This document shows positions 1-11,394 of a stretch of 64,000 bases of DNA, one piece after another. The DNA is from Aphrophora alni (Eukaryota > Arthropoda > Insecta > Hemiptera > Aphrophoridae). A program made the position numbers and the translations under genes. The notes beneath the pieces were generated by a model that was given only the letters and a program-made list of their open reading frames with translations, was not told the origin of the DNA and made no database searches. The stretch is taken from contig OY740772.1 of assembly GCA_963513935.1 (NCBI GenBank), positions 98,847,340 to 98,911,339 of the forward strand, in the 5' to 3' direction. Position 1 is the first letter of the stretch. The number at the start of each line of letters is the position of its first letter.

Positions 1-59
1 ATCTCAGTGTAAAAATTTGTATTGAATTAATTTATTGTGTTATATTTTGTGTGCGAACA

Positions 60-617
60 ATGTCCTGTGAGAGTGAGAATAACTTGATGGACGCCATCGT
101 GGTACTTACCCAGCCCGATCATACAATGTAATCAGATCCTCTAAATGTAATGCCCAAAAATTGTTTTTTGCGCCTTGTAGAAGTGTTAAATTGTGCTAAT
201 AAATTAAAGCGTATCCAGTAGGTAGTTTGTGTGAAACAGTTATTACACAAGTTTTCTGTACCTTGTAATTGTGTATATCGTTACTTTCTTGACTCCAGCT
301 AGGTCCTAAAGATGTGTATATGTTAAAAAGTATCCCTCGCTATGGTCGAGTTAATGTCTCGGCCTTAGCGGGCCGCGAAGCTGTACATATGTGAAGAAGC
401 CTCGACGTCCTACGTTCCTGTTAGTGCATCTCCTACAATACGATGAAGGGCGGTTACGTTCCGAAATTACATTTTTGACAATAATTTCGCTATTTATCGT
501 CGTAGAGTAATCTGGTATAAGTTGAATAATACAGGACATATGGATAATAAATTCTTTGACAAGCTGGCCATTTGACTTTTTAATTTTTTTTTTTTAATTT
601 CAATAGGATTCTATATA
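60..617 (-). repeat. Dispersed repeat family C, 3' part (left of mariner)
   Basis: The reverse complement carries the family C 3' module: a short 'catttagaggatctg' box, a TGTATGATGGGGCTGGGTAAG-like stretch and 'ccatgatggcgtcc'. Further along the minus strand come the 'tagcgaagttattgtcaaaaatg' and 'cctattgaaatt' boxes shared with the copy at 35930-36812. The copy is split at 617 by the mariner and resumes at 1192. Several family C copies have a GAGCGAAGCGAG-type motif; here it has decayed. Confidence 0.7.
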
Positions 618-1191
618 CGAGGTGTGCCTAAAAAGTTCGATGAATTGTATGATAGAAACATAAAAACAGAATGTTAATTGTAAATATCTTTATTGGCCTT
701 CAACATACTCTCCACCAGACACAACACACTTTTGACAACGTTCGTATAACGCCTGAAAACTGTTGGCGATGTCTTGATGTGGAATCGTTCTGAACTTCTC
801 ACATGGTTCTGAACCTCTTCGACGTCCGCAAACCGTGATCCCTTGAAGGCCTGCTTAAGACGTGGAAACAGGCGCCAGAGATTACGGTGAATGTTGCATA
901 ACTATCACACCACGCTGAGTCGTACCATGATGCTGCTATGCGATGGTGCATTGTCGTACAGCCAGATCCAATTTCCTGTCTGGAAAATTTGCGGCCTAAC
1001 GCGCCGGATGCGCTGTAACGAACGTTTGAGAACCTCCAAGTAGAATGCGGCATTCACCGTTTGGCCAGCAGGAACGAATTCCTTATTGATGAATCCTTCT
1101 TTATCGAAAAATGTCCGTGCGTCTCTACGCATGCACGCGCTCTTATTTTCCAGATATTAGACCATTCACCGAACTTCTTAGACACACACAG
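618..1191 (-). mobile_element. Internally deleted mariner-like element
   Basis: The element is a 574-bp insertion with about 30-bp imperfect terminal inverted repeats. One end reads cGAGGTGTGCCTAAAAAGTT; the other, on the minus strand, reads cTGTGTGTGTCTAAGAAGTT. It is flanked by TA at 616-617 and 1192-1193, the usual mariner target duplication. Full mariners are about 1.3 kb, so over half is missing, including the helix-turn-helix end of the transposase. It lies inside a minus-strand family C repeat, whose sequence continues on both sides, so the mariner is the younger insertion. Confidence 0.85.
700..1150 (-). pseudogene. Mariner transposase fragment (C-terminal part)
   Basis: The minus-strand frame from 1132 down to 905 encodes residues typical of the mariner DDD core: FFDKEGFINKEF, then VPAGQTVN, then YDNAPSH, which carries the second catalytic aspartate of the DNAPSH motif. 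After this a frameshift moves the frame, and mariner-like remnants (KGSRFADVEEVQ-like) continue to about 700. About 140 residues of an expected ~345 remain. The N-terminal DNA-binding domain and the first catalytic aspartate are missing. It is non-functional. Confidence 0.85.
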
Positions 1192-1400
1192 TAAGTACAA
1201 TGTAGTTTCCTATACCAATTATTTTGTAGATGTTAATGGTGTCCGTTATACGTACAGACAACAACGACAACAACGACGGACGGACGGCATGTTGTATATC
1301 AGTGTTCCAATTCCCTGACGTCATGAAGACCAATCAAAAACTGGTGTCGACAATTTTTAAGATTACCAAATTCACCCTATACTTCGTTAAATAAAATAGT
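1192..1400 (-). repeat. Dispersed repeat family C, 5' part (right of mariner)
   Basis: This continues the copy interrupted at 617. The minus strand shows the 5' module: 'ccaatttggtaat', 'ttgattggtcttcatgacgtcagg', a CCGTCCGTCGTTGTTGTCGTTGTCTGTACG region, then 'ggtataggaaactaca'. Confidence 0.65.
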
Positions 1401-1904
1401 GATTAGTGGATATTTTTAATTAGTTTGTATACCTGATAACTGAATACACAAAATATAATTTATAATAACGGGAACATTTAGATGAAATCAATTGTGTCGT
1501 TATTGAAATACAAGATTACGATTTGAGCTTTTCAACTAAGCCTGTATACACTCGTCCGTTATTAAAAACCTGTCATAAACTTCTGACCAATAACGGAAAT
1601 CATTATGACTGAGGTGTTTCTCAATGGAACTTTAATTAATTACTGTTTGACAGTTGTATTTAAACTGGAATTTGTAAAAACAATATAACTGTCAACAATG
1701 TGGTTACCGTATTGGTTACTGGCGAGGAGAAAACTAACCAGGGATTGTATTGTACGAGTACTAATGTGAAGGAAACAAGTTTTTAATTAACGGATTTTAA
1801 TGAAATTTACTAAAAAATTCTCTCATCGTACAAATTAAATACAAGGTTTTACAAAAGTTGTTACTAGGGTATGTTATTGTGAAAAACCTCGGTGATCAAA
1901 TTTT
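1401..1904. other. AT-rich DNA, nothing recognised
   Basis: No coding potential, RNA gene or repeat with a second copy in this window was seen here. A short signal-peptide-like start (MWLPYWLL) near 1699 has no supporting splice donor. Confidence 0.5.
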
Positions 1905-2222
1905 TCCTTTTTCGCCAACTATTCCTGAACCGTAACTTCATTTTTCTTTTCGATGATTTAAAGTATTAATCTTTATTCCACCGAAATTTCAACGAAATAG
2001 GTACAGGTTTTTTAATAAAATAACACTTTTATATAATCTCCGTTCACGATTTTTACCAATAGCTGATTAATGTTCTTCTCACCAAAATTTCAACAAAATT
2101 TGTGCAGCAGTTTTAATGTAATAATACTTTGATATAATCTCCTTGGATGACTTTTACCGATAGCTGAGTAATCTTCATTCCACCAAAATTTCAACGAAAT
2201 CGGTATAGTAGTTTTAAAATAA
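1905..2222. repeat. Three degenerate 101-bp tandem repeats
   Basis: The box 'aaatttcaac(a/g)aaat' recurs at 1984, 2085 and 2186, a spacing of 101 bp, each followed by 'ataatctcc' and 'ttttaccgatagctga'. The left part ('attcctgaacc...attaatctt') is shared with 11395-11540. The 'AAATTTCAACGAAATCGGT' wording is a common theme in arthropod dispersed repeats. Confidence 0.65.
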
Positions 2223-2223
2223 A

Positions 2224-2345
2224 GACCCCTCCAATACTCTAATAGCGTCATGGTCAGAAGATAAAAGGAGGGACCTAAAAGGAAAGATGAAAGAGAAGAA
2301 TATAACCCAAGACTAAATGAAAAAAGATTTAGATCTACCTAAGTC
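2224..2345 (+). repeat. Dispersed repeat family B (truncated)
   Basis: The plus strand carries the family B core 'ccaatactctaatagcgtc...aaagatgaaagag...aacccaagac'. In the family reading frame it gives YSNSV, then KGKMKEKNITQD, with one stop in between. Both ends are missing. Confidence 0.65.
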
Positions 2346-2809
2346 CATCGAGATTACCACTCATTAATGCGGACCCCTAAAAATTTCATTTTGAATACAC
2401 TTCCTCCACCTTATGACACACCTCAACATTTAAACCATGATTTACAATCGATTTATCACTGTCGGAAACACGATGCCTAAATGCAAAATATTTAATGGCG
2501 ACGCATAATGTGATATAGATAAATTGTGTCGTTAAATAACATATACTGCAGACATGGATAAGTTCTCTTCTAAAGAAGATTAAATGTACCCGAGTAATGT
2601 TCAGTAAATGTGTCGTACAGAAAAGCTTTTACAAAGGGATGTGTGTCGCAGCGTGATAGTCTATTCACTCGGGTAACTGCACTTTGACATTATAAAGAAA
2701 GTGTCTGTAATGGTGGTAATTATAATTATTTTTAAGTGCTCGATCCGGGACATCCAATTACTTTATTTCTCCAATGTAATAAGTATAGGTTAAGTTGTAA
2801 CGGGGGGGG
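2346..2809. other. No gene seen
   Basis: AT-rich intergenic DNA with a short G run at 2801-2810. Nothing else was recognised. Confidence 0.5.
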
Positions 2810-3410
2810 GGAATCTTGATCTACGTCTTTTGACCACTTTTCATGGCCTCTGGAAATCGAGAAAGTTATTTCGACATGCCGTTCGTACGTAAAACACTAT
2901 AGGAATATGATGTTTGGTGTAGATCTATAGATCATATTTCGTGTGTTATTTAATTGGTCTGATAATACATAAATTTGTAGATTGTAATTATTCATGAAAT
3001 AGTACCAACCCTATCTCACTACGATAACAAAAAGCGTTTTTATTGTTTAAAATGTAATTTCAAACCCTTGTAGAGAATGTGATATTTGTATAATTACGTA
3101 AGCCACGTCTCTGACTCGAACATCGCGGACGGAGGCTCCTAAAGCTTCAAAACCCGCTAGGACCCGACGATGAAAATAGTAATATACAAATTACGAGGCT
3201 CAGAAAACCTGAGTAACAATTGTTGTCAACAGATTTACTCTACACTTTTATCTGCCAGTACAATTTACAAAGCCCAAGAAACTAACTTTTAGTCGTTACA
3301 TTTAGAGGATTTGATTGTATTACTTTGTATGTTGGAGCTGAGTAAGTACCATGATGACGTTACTGTTTGATTAAAAATTCGATGCTGGTTTATTACTGTC
3401 CCCAAACCTA
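2810..3410 (+). repeat. Dispersed repeat family C
   Basis: It runs from 'gaccacttttcatggcctctggaaatcgagaaag' through 'ccctatctcactacgataacaaa', 'tgtgatatttgtataattacg' and 'acaaattacgaggctcagaaaacctg' to the 3' module 'catttagaggatttgattgtattac...gagtaagtaccatgatgacg'. The 5' half has internal deletions. Confidence 0.7.
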
Positions 3411-3834
3411 TTATAATGGTAAATGGAATGTCTGTTTATCTGTAATGTGTCATATGTATCTACGATGCTCTACAATCCAAAATTGTGATTAGTTTTGTAT
3501 GTGGGCATATCTCGGGATATTTTACACCGATGATTAAATGATCAGCGTTTCTCTTTGCTGGAATACTTGCATTAGGAATCTTATCGGCGAATATTTCTCT
3601 CGTTTTTTCTGAACGAGCATAAGCTTAAATATTTTCTATCCTTTCTTGCGAAGTTTGAGATAACACAACTACGACACTAAACGCACTGTAGCCTACTGAA
3701 GCATTTACAATGTTAAATCGAGCAACAAAAGGAGTAGTAACAGAAACAACCGACATAGCGCGAGCAGTAGTTACTAGTGGCTACAATAATGGGAACTTTT
3801 ATCTGGGGCCGATATTAAGTTGATCACCCTATAT
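3411..3834. other. No gene seen
   Basis: Unique-looking AT-rich DNA without a convincing ORF or repeat. Confidence 0.5.
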
Positions 3835-3975
3835 GTGTATTAAATTTGGTATTGGGGACTATAATTTGCTCATAATAAACTCTATTGAAATTGTGAAAAA
3901 ATATAATTGAAAATGTCAAAATGGCGCCCATTTAAACAGTTTTTGTTCAAGTCTCTAGCTTATAACACACTTGAA
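3835..3975 (+). repeat. Dispersed repeat family C, 5' part before an insertion
   Basis: It matches the family's 'tgctcataataaactctattgaaatt', 'tgtcaaaatggcgcccatttaaacag' and 'cttataacacac' boxes. The match stops at about 3975 and resumes at 4289. Confidence 0.7.
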
Positions 3976-4288
3976 TTACAGTTTCCTCAGAGTAGGTATG
4001 TGTCGGGTGGAGAGGAAAAAGGGGCCCCCACACCTCGTTTGTTGCGTTTGCTTTCAGCGATACAACCCCTTTCTGTGTATACGCCTACCCTACTTTTGTT
4101 TCTTTTATCGGTGTAAATAGAATAAAACGTTTACAAAACTTTTAAGAATTAACTTGTACTTAAACTTAAAGAATTAAATGTAGCTAAACAGTGATTTGTG
4201 TACCTAGTTTTCTTGCAATGGGTTGTAGCGTCAACTTAGGTTGGGAAACAAGAAGGGAGGACAAGCCCATTACACCAGGCACACTCTG
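3976..4288. other. About 313-bp insertion inside family C
   Basis: This segment separates two stretches that are contiguous in other family C copies. It has a C-rich patch around 4020-4050 and no convincing coding sequence. The flanks share only a weak 'cacac' and no clear inverted repeats were seen, so the type of insertion is unknown. Confidence 0.45.
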
Positions 4289-6385
4289 TAGATACAAATT
4301 TACAGATTTCAATTCTGCATGTAAATGATACCAATCCTACATCTCTACGATAACAAATAGCGAAGTAATTTCTAACCTGACTTCTGACTTCCCAAGGAAA
4401 TGTGATATTCGTATAGTTACGAGATCCAGCAGAGAGTGAGTTCCTTCATATAGACCCTATGTATAATTACGAGATCCAGCAGAGACGTGATACTTACACG
4501 AAAGTAAGTGAGTGAATTCCTTCATATAGACCCTATGTATAGTTACGAGATCCAGCAGAGACGTGATACTTACACGAAAGTAAGTGAGTGAATTCCTTCA
4601 TATAGACCCTATGTATAGTTACGAGATCCAGCAGAGACGTGATACTTACACGAAAGTAAGTGAGTGAATTCCTTCATATAGACCCTATGTATAGTTACGA
4701 GATCCAGCAGAGACGTGATACTTACACGAAAGTAAGTGAGTGAATTCCTTCATATAGACCCTATGTATAGTTACGAGATCCAGCAGAGACGTGATACTTA
4801 CACGAAAGTAAGTGAGTGAGTTCCTTCATATAGACCCTATGTATAATTACGAGATCCAGCAGAGACGTGATACTTACACGAAAGTAAGTGAGTGAATTCC
4901 TTCATATAGACCCTATGTATAGTTACGAGATCCAGCAGAGACGTGATACTTACACGAAAGTAAGTGAGTGAATTCCTTCATATAGACCCTATGTATAGTT
5001 ACGAGATCCAGCAGAGACGTGATACTTACACGAAAGTAAGTGAGTGAATTCCTTCATATAGACCCTATGTATAGTTACGAGATCCAGCAGAGACGTGATA
5101 CTTACACGAAAGTAAGTGAGTGAATTCCTTCATATAGACCCTATGTATAGTTACGAGATCCAGCAGAGACGTGATACTTACACGAAAGTAAGTGAGTGAG
5201 TTCCTTCATATAGACCCTATGTATAATTACGAGATCCAGCAGAGACGTGATACTTACACGAAAGTAAGTGAGTGAATTCCTTCATATAGACCCTATGTAT
5301 AGTTACGAGATCCAGCAGAGACGTGATACTTACACGAAAGTAAGTGAGTGAATTCCTTCATATAGACCCTATGTATAGTTACGAGATCCAGCAGAGACGT
5401 GATACTTACACGAAAGTAAGTGAGTGAATTCCTTCATATAGACCCTATGTATAGTTACGAGATCCAGCAGAGACGTGATACTTACACGAAAGTAAGTGAG
5501 TGAATTCCTTCATATAGACCCTATGTATAGTTACGAGATCCAGCAGAGACGTGATACTTACACGAAAGTAAGTGAGTGAATTCCTTCATATAGACCCTAT
5601 GTATAGATACGAGATCCAGCAGAGACGTGATACTTACACGAAAGTAAGTGAGTGAATTCCTTCATATAGACCCTATGTATAGTTACGAGATCCAGCAGAG
5701 ACGTGATACTTACACGAAAGTAAGTGAGTGAATTCCTTCATATAGACCCTATGTATAGTTACGAGATCCAGCAGAGACGTGATACTTACACGAAAGTAAG
5801 TGAGTGAATTCCTTCATATAGACCCTATGTATAGTTACGAGATCCAGCAGAGACGTGATACTTACACGAAAGTAAGTGAGTAAATTCCTTCATATAGACC
5901 CTATGTATAATTACGAGATCCAGCAGAGACGTGATACTTACACGAAAGTAAGTGAGTGAGTTCCTTCATATAGACCCTATGTATAATTACGAGATCCAGC
6001 AGAGACGTGATACTTACACGAAAGTAAGTAAGTGAATTCCTTCATATAGACCCTATGTATAGTTACGAGATCCAGCAGAGACGTGATACTTACACGAAAG
6101 TAAGTGAGTGAATTCCTTCATATAGACCCTATGTATAGTTTTGAGAGCTGCCAAGACCGAGACACTAACACGAGTGACATGTTTACGACGTCAAGAAAAT
6201 TGTTATATTCACAATTACGAGGTTTAGAAAACCTTACTGGATAAGATCCTTCGATCTACCAAAAAAAAATTAATGTTTCCTACAACACAAAAAAAACAAC
6301 TTTTGGACATAAATTTATACAATCAGCTTTTATTAGATTTTATGATAGGTACCATGATGTCATACATCGACTAGGTTTTGTTTTT
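4289..6385 (+). repeat. Dispersed repeat family C expanded by a satellite
   Basis: Family C resumes with 'cagatttcaattctgcatgtaa' and 'ctacgataacaaatagcgaagt'. It runs into the 76-bp array at 4409 and emerges at 6140 with the family's 'ttacgaggtttagaaaacctt', 'aagatccttcgatctacca' and 'taggtaccatgatg' boxes. Confidence 0.75.
4409..6139. repeat. 76-bp satellite array, about 22.5 copies
   Basis: The unit begins GAGATCCAGCAGAGACGTGA and is repeated at exactly 76-bp spacing from 4471 to 6067; a first shortened unit of 50 bp starts at 4421. Copies are almost identical. Variant units carrying 'gagttcc' with 'tataatt', instead of 'gaattcc' with 'tatagtt', fall at 4438, 4818, 5198 and 5958. The first three are 380 bp apart, a five-unit higher-order repeat. 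The unit is itself a segment of family C around its 'agttacgagatccggcagag' box. Confidence 0.95.
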
Positions 6386-7029
6386 GATTTTGTAGACAGT
6401 GATGGTAAGAAAGTATTGCACCATTTGAGGTCCTTTCTACTGAAAAATACATGGTATTCTGGCCTCACACTCCTGAAATGTTACAAACTTTTCCATCACT
6501 TCAATAAATACGCACGCATTTTATTTCCCCAAAATATTCTAAATCCCAACGTTTAGTTCCGAGGGTGAGGAATATTTTTATCTTTGTTGTATTATTAAGC
6601 TCCCGTAATAACCTTTCTTTATGCATGAACGACAAAATCCCGTCGTTCCTGGGAATTGTGAAAAAGAAAACCTAATTCATAAAAGTAGGAAAATCCTTGT
6701 TTTAATATGAAACCTTAGTTAAATATGAAAATGAAGGAATTATTTTAGTAGATTGTGAAATCAAAAGATCTTAATATCTTTACTAATCGTACTAATGTTA
6801 ATTGAAGGATTTTATTGCATTTTCCCTACGGAGATGTTAAACATAGAACTGGTAAAGTATAGTAACTGTAGATGGAATTTATGTCTTGATGAAATATTTA
6901 AGGTATTTGTCTTTTTCTTCGCGTGCACATTTAATTTTGTGAACTCTGTGTAAGTATACAGTATGCAACAGTTAGACTAGTATTCAGCTGAGTTATAGTT
7001 GAACGTCATAATAATTAGGCGGCCCACTA
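6386..7029. other. No gene seen
   Basis: AT-rich DNA. No repeats shared with the rest of the window and no plausible exons were recognised. Confidence 0.5.
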
Positions 7030-7230
7030 TTATGAGTACGAGCGTTCCCGAAGGTCCTAGCTAGATATACCCAGCTAGAACCCTCTATCATCTTTATTAT
7101 CAAATGTCTCTTCACCAATTATTCTTCTTTTCTTACGACCTCGATGCTACTAGAATATTCGATGGTTAATGGTCTTTATTTTATCTTCTTCTTTATAAAA
7201 CTATCATGACCGAATGGTTTTCACCTTTAA
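7030..7230 (-). repeat. Dispersed repeat family B
   Basis: The plus strand reads 'gagtacgagcgttcccgaaggtcctagct' through 'tactagaatattcgatgg' to 'catgaccgaatggttttcacctttaa'. It is near full length but has many substitutions in the core frame. Confidence 0.65.
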
Positions 7231-7727
7231 ACAATAAGAGAGACACGTAATAACACACAAAGCTTAGCTGCCCGTCATTAGTCAGTTAAATTTAAGGAAA
7301 TCTCTCAACACACAAATCTAGGCCCTAACCGAGCTGTAATGAAATTAACACAGGGAAATCAAGGCCAAATTAGTTGCCATGAGTTTTGAACTTTAAAGCT
7401 TACGTCCCTATTATAACTTAATTATACATGCCAAAATTGAGGTTCACTTCTGCTGTCGAGTTGCTGCTAAGTCATTGAATAACTATTGACACTGCAGTAA
7501 TTAATCAAATAAAATACTCGATTATGTTACGAGTTCGTTACGCAATGGTTAGAACTGGAAACTGAGGTTCCGGAAATCGTCACAAAGTTCGTAATGTGGA
7601 AGGGTATTCCCATTCATATACGGAAATTTTAGTTCAAACGCTTGCCAAGTGAAGCTCTCTCAGATGCTGAGATATTTATGCAATAAGTGAATTTTTTGAC
7701 GTCGTCGTTATTATAGAAATTATTGCT
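7231..7727. other. No gene seen
   Basis: No ORF or recognised repeat. Confidence 0.5.
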
Positions 7728-8200
7728 TAAGACTAGGTTCCATATAACAAAACTGTAGATATCCGCCCGTTAGGTGTCACCAAAAACCGTCTGCTTTTCG
7801 GAGGAAAACTCGGGTGACAGTACTCTCATTGATACCCATATTTTTTTTTTCATTATTCTTCCGATTTCGTTGATTTTTTTTTTTTTTATATATATATATT
7901 GAAGAGAACAAACTGCTTTATGTTAACTGGGAGAAAAGCCTTCGTATCTTTCAAGGTACTTTCTTAAAACATTGCTAAAATAAAAAAAAAATGTTGTTTT
8001 GGTTTTCATGTAAAACAGAAAAAGATATTTTAAATTTGGTTCAACAAAACACATTCAGCTGTACAATACCTTTCTATTGATACCTCATTTATATTTATAT
8101 CTTTAAAAACAAGGAATTTATGGGTATTATTCTATTACATTAGTCTTATGGGCGGCAGAGCCCACCACGCCACTGGCCGGCTAGTGGAGCCTCCTCTTAA
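7728..8200 (+). repeat. Family D repeat, copy 1
   Basis: It begins 'taagactaggttccatataac' and ends 'tagtggagcctcctcttaa'. A second copy in the same orientation is at 37290-37699, with the same sequence order and only scattered substitutions and small indels. Both copies start and end at the same words while flanks differ, so this is a mobile or duplicated unit of about 410-470 bp. No ORF or inverted ends were seen. Confidence 0.85.
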
Positions 8201-8924
8201 CATCCGTATATCCATTAGCTACCCTCTCGTCGGAATTATCTTGTCAAAGTATAAAAAATATCCCCCCACTCCATTACCGAACGATGCTTGGTCTTACAGG
8301 ACTTGCATAGTCTCACTGATATTGACAATCTCGAAGTGCGCTAGGTTACACCTTTCTTAATATAATTTTGGATTAATTCTTTTACATCATTCCTATCAAA
8401 TCTTTATCAAGGCTAGGTGGCCTCTTTTTACACTCTTTTAATCTAGTTTTAAGTCATTAGTGACCGCCAGGTTACTCTTTATAATAGAGCAATAATATTA
8501 GTTTAATACTCTAGGACCTATGTAATGCAGCTGTACACATCACTCTAGACTTTATTTCCGAACTAAATTCAAAACTGGAATGACGTCATATCATATAAAT
8601 ATGTAGTTCGTATGTTGTAGAATGTTTATCTCTTGAAATAGAACGAGAAATATGTGAACGCAAATAATTTAACAGCTATTTATTCCTTTGTGGATTTGTT
8701 GACAGAAGTAAATTTCTTCTACATTACTTTTAAGTGATGTTTGGTAAATAAAATACATACTTTGAGGTAAAATTATTGGCGTCCATATATTCAACAAATA
8801 TAAACTTGTATAGTGCCTAAACTATATGTTCAATTATTATTAAAGCTGATTAAATCTACTGTTATAAGTGTATTTTGTATTTATTTAGATTGATTTGTCT
8901 TAAATAATCCTTAGTGGAATGTTA
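8201..8924. other. No gene seen
   Basis: Mostly AT-rich unique-looking DNA. Confidence 0.5.
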
Positions 8925-9590
8925 TTTAATTACGTCCGTTTTGTCTCGAAAGAGACATCATCAGGCTTCGCACTTGTCACAATTATAAAACTTACACAAT
9001 AAATACACGAACATTTAAACACAATATACTATTTAAAATTCACCAAGTTCGCCACTTTATGTAGTTTTGGGCCCCGTGTGTACATCCTACTATCTTGCTT
9101 TCAATCAGTTAACTGAATGATTTATTCTTGCTCAGAGAATTAAGCCTGTCGTATATTGTATTGGAGACAAAGTATTTGTCATATACAGTAGTAGAACGTC
9201 ACGATTTTGTTTATTGTGGGAATAAATTTGGAACTCCTCTAATATGTTTTGCAATTTTCCTTTTTTGCACTTATGAAGAATTTCAAGATTGGAATCAATA
9301 TTACTGTAACTATGGTTATAATTATTAAACAAGATAAATAATTATTTTATAAATTTTAAAAAAATAGGAAATTTCAACATTTTAGCGTTTTTAGATCTTT
9401 TGTTTATTGCTTGGTAGGTGTTCTTTAAATCTTTGAAACTCCTACCCGCTTGTCCTACATATAATTTATTACATTCGTTACATGACAGTTTGTATACTCC
9501 TCCTTCTTAGGAAACATCTACAGCTGTTCTGGACCCATTTTTATGTATTATATTAAATGCTATAAATAATGTATAACGAGTGTTGCTTAG
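8925..9590 (-). pseudogene. Penelope-like retroelement, 3' end with GIY-YIG endonuclease
   Basis: On the minus strand near 9510-9400 the translation reads GGVYKLSCNECNKLYVGQ then AGRSFKDLKNTY, the GVYKL...LYVGQ signature of the GIY-YIG endonuclease of Penelope-like elements. Downstream, after AT-rich interruptions, the minus-strand ORF 9332-9132 has a C-terminal tail typical of these proteins (NLEILHKCKKGK, then NILEEFQIYSH). Near 8945-8975 the element ends with CTGATGA, a TGTCTC/GAGACA hairpin and AAAC, resembling a degenerate hammerhead core. The reverse-transcriptase part is absent, so this is a 5'-truncated, decayed copy. Confidence 0.8.
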
Positions 9591-9594
9591 TTAT

Positions 9595-9720
9595 GTTTCA
9601 AAATCTTCATGGGGTGATTTGTTGGAACAAAATAAAGAAAAAGTTTCCTGTAAACATGAGTCCAAAAGTGATTAGTTTTCCGTCCAACCGACATTTTTCT
9701 TTAACAAAATAACAATATAA
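9595..9720 (+). repeat. Fragment of TACAGGGTG-type foldback family (J)
   Basis: It shares 'aaaataaagaaaaagtttcctgtaaacatgagtcc' and the following CCGACATTTTT box with the elements at 42120-42783 and 50515-51528. The right boundary was not found; later sequence up to about 10130 may belong to the same copy. Confidence 0.5.
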
Positions 9721-10453
9721 CTTTGGAAACATATAAGATATTGAGATCAGATTACGTACACTCATTTTTGATGTTACGTTTCACAAGTATACCAGAAACA
9801 CTTTATATAGTATTTTTATCAGAAGTCATTTAAAAATTTTAATATTGAATATCTTGAAAACCATTAAATTTACAAAAAATATACATGAAAGTTTCCACTT
9901 TTAAACATGGAAAAAGTATTAAATCTAATAACAAACAGAAATAACTGATAATCATAAAGTTCTGTGTGTTGTAGACAATTATCTAGATATTATGTTTTTA
10001 GTTTTGCATTGATAACTTTGACGTACAGAAAAATTAAAACGTTTCATTTATCGTTAATATTTTTGGATACTTAAGGTCGAAACTCGAAACATTTATTTTT
10101 TGGTTATGTCATCTGTCTACTGCCGTAACAAACAAAAATAGCATAACTGTGACTTTCGTCCCCCACTGTAATTCTTTCAAGGTCGCCCATTCATCCGGTC
10201 TAGACCTCGCCACTACGAGGTCGGTACTTCTGCAACACTCTTACGAGAATCATTGTTTGTGTTTAAAAGCTGTTTTTTTTTGTTATTTTGCTTATTTATA
10301 AACTAATGTTGGTTTCAAACTGAATAATTACAAAAGTAAATTTGAATACATGATATAACCTGAAATAACCTAACCTGTAAGAGTTTTTGGTAAACCAAAT
10401 CTAGATTGAATTTGTGGCAGCTAGAATCACTACGAATAGTTTAGGTTAGTTTA
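9721..10453. other. No gene seen
   Basis: AT-rich, with a short GC-richer patch at 10140-10250 that encodes nothing recognisable. A short 'aacctaacctg' telomere-like run is near 10365. Confidence 0.5.
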
Positions 10454-10496
<43 letters not shown>

Positions 10497-10502
10497 TATA
10501 TA
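10454..10502. repeat. (TA)n microsatellite
   Basis: Uninterrupted TA dinucleotides for about 40 bp, then one interruption. Confidence 0.95.
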
Positions 10503-11394
10503 TTTTGTATATATATTACTAAAATTGTAGTATTATTTTAATTACTTCCTGTTCAAAAAAGGGGATCTGTATAATACACGCAAGTAAACATTTTTGTTCC
10601 TTGTATATTTGTTGTTATTAAATTAATGGTTTTCTAGTATTAAATATTTCAAATTTCAAACAGCAGCTCTTTTGTAAAATATACGATTTTTTTTTGTTTT
10701 TGGTATAATTGTAAAACTTAACATAAAAACCGTGTATCCGTAATCTGAACTCAATATTGTATCTATTTTCAAAGTTTATGCTGTGTTTTTTTTTTTAAAA
10801 AAAAAAAAGGCCGATAGAAGGGAAATTAAATGTTTTCTGACATCAAAATGCCAGAACTCAAGAAATCACCTCCTGCTTTGTTTGGGAACAATAATTAAGC
10901 AACACCCTTTATACGAACCAGCCCCGGACATTCCAGTAATTGCGCGACAATATTTATGGAACAAGTTAAAGGACTATTGACTAAATTTTAACTAATGCCG
11001 TGGAATATGGCTTACGAAGAGCCAATCTTTGTGAAGTAAAAAATTAACGCCAGTTTAAAGCAGTGTTGTAATGTAAAACTAATCTCAAAGCTCTTTCATT
11101 ATAACCGAAGATGAATATAAATTATTTAAAAATCAAAACAGTTATTACATGTGTAAGCCCTTATGCGACTATCATCACCTTATAGAAAATAAAACGTTCT
11201 CACTCACCTATCTCCAAAACTAAAACAAAACTAATCATCTCTAAAAACGTATTCGGTAGTTGTCAAACAAATAAAATGAAAATAACCCGTGGACTTTAAT
11301 TAACATTTATATATTTAAATGAGAGCCTAAACTTGCTTCGCATCTGTCATAAACACGTCCTCAGAGTAAATCATGTTGGATTAAAATCTAGCTT
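10503..11394. other. No gene seen
   Basis: It contains a T12A13-type run at 10785-10808 followed by a 65-codon ORF (10783-10980) of unrecognised, low-complexity-led sequence that I do not call a gene. Confidence 0.5.

Noticed and set aside
4409..6139. CRISPR-like array
   Set aside because: Units are near-identical head-to-tail 76-bp repeats without distinct spacers, in a eukaryotic context.
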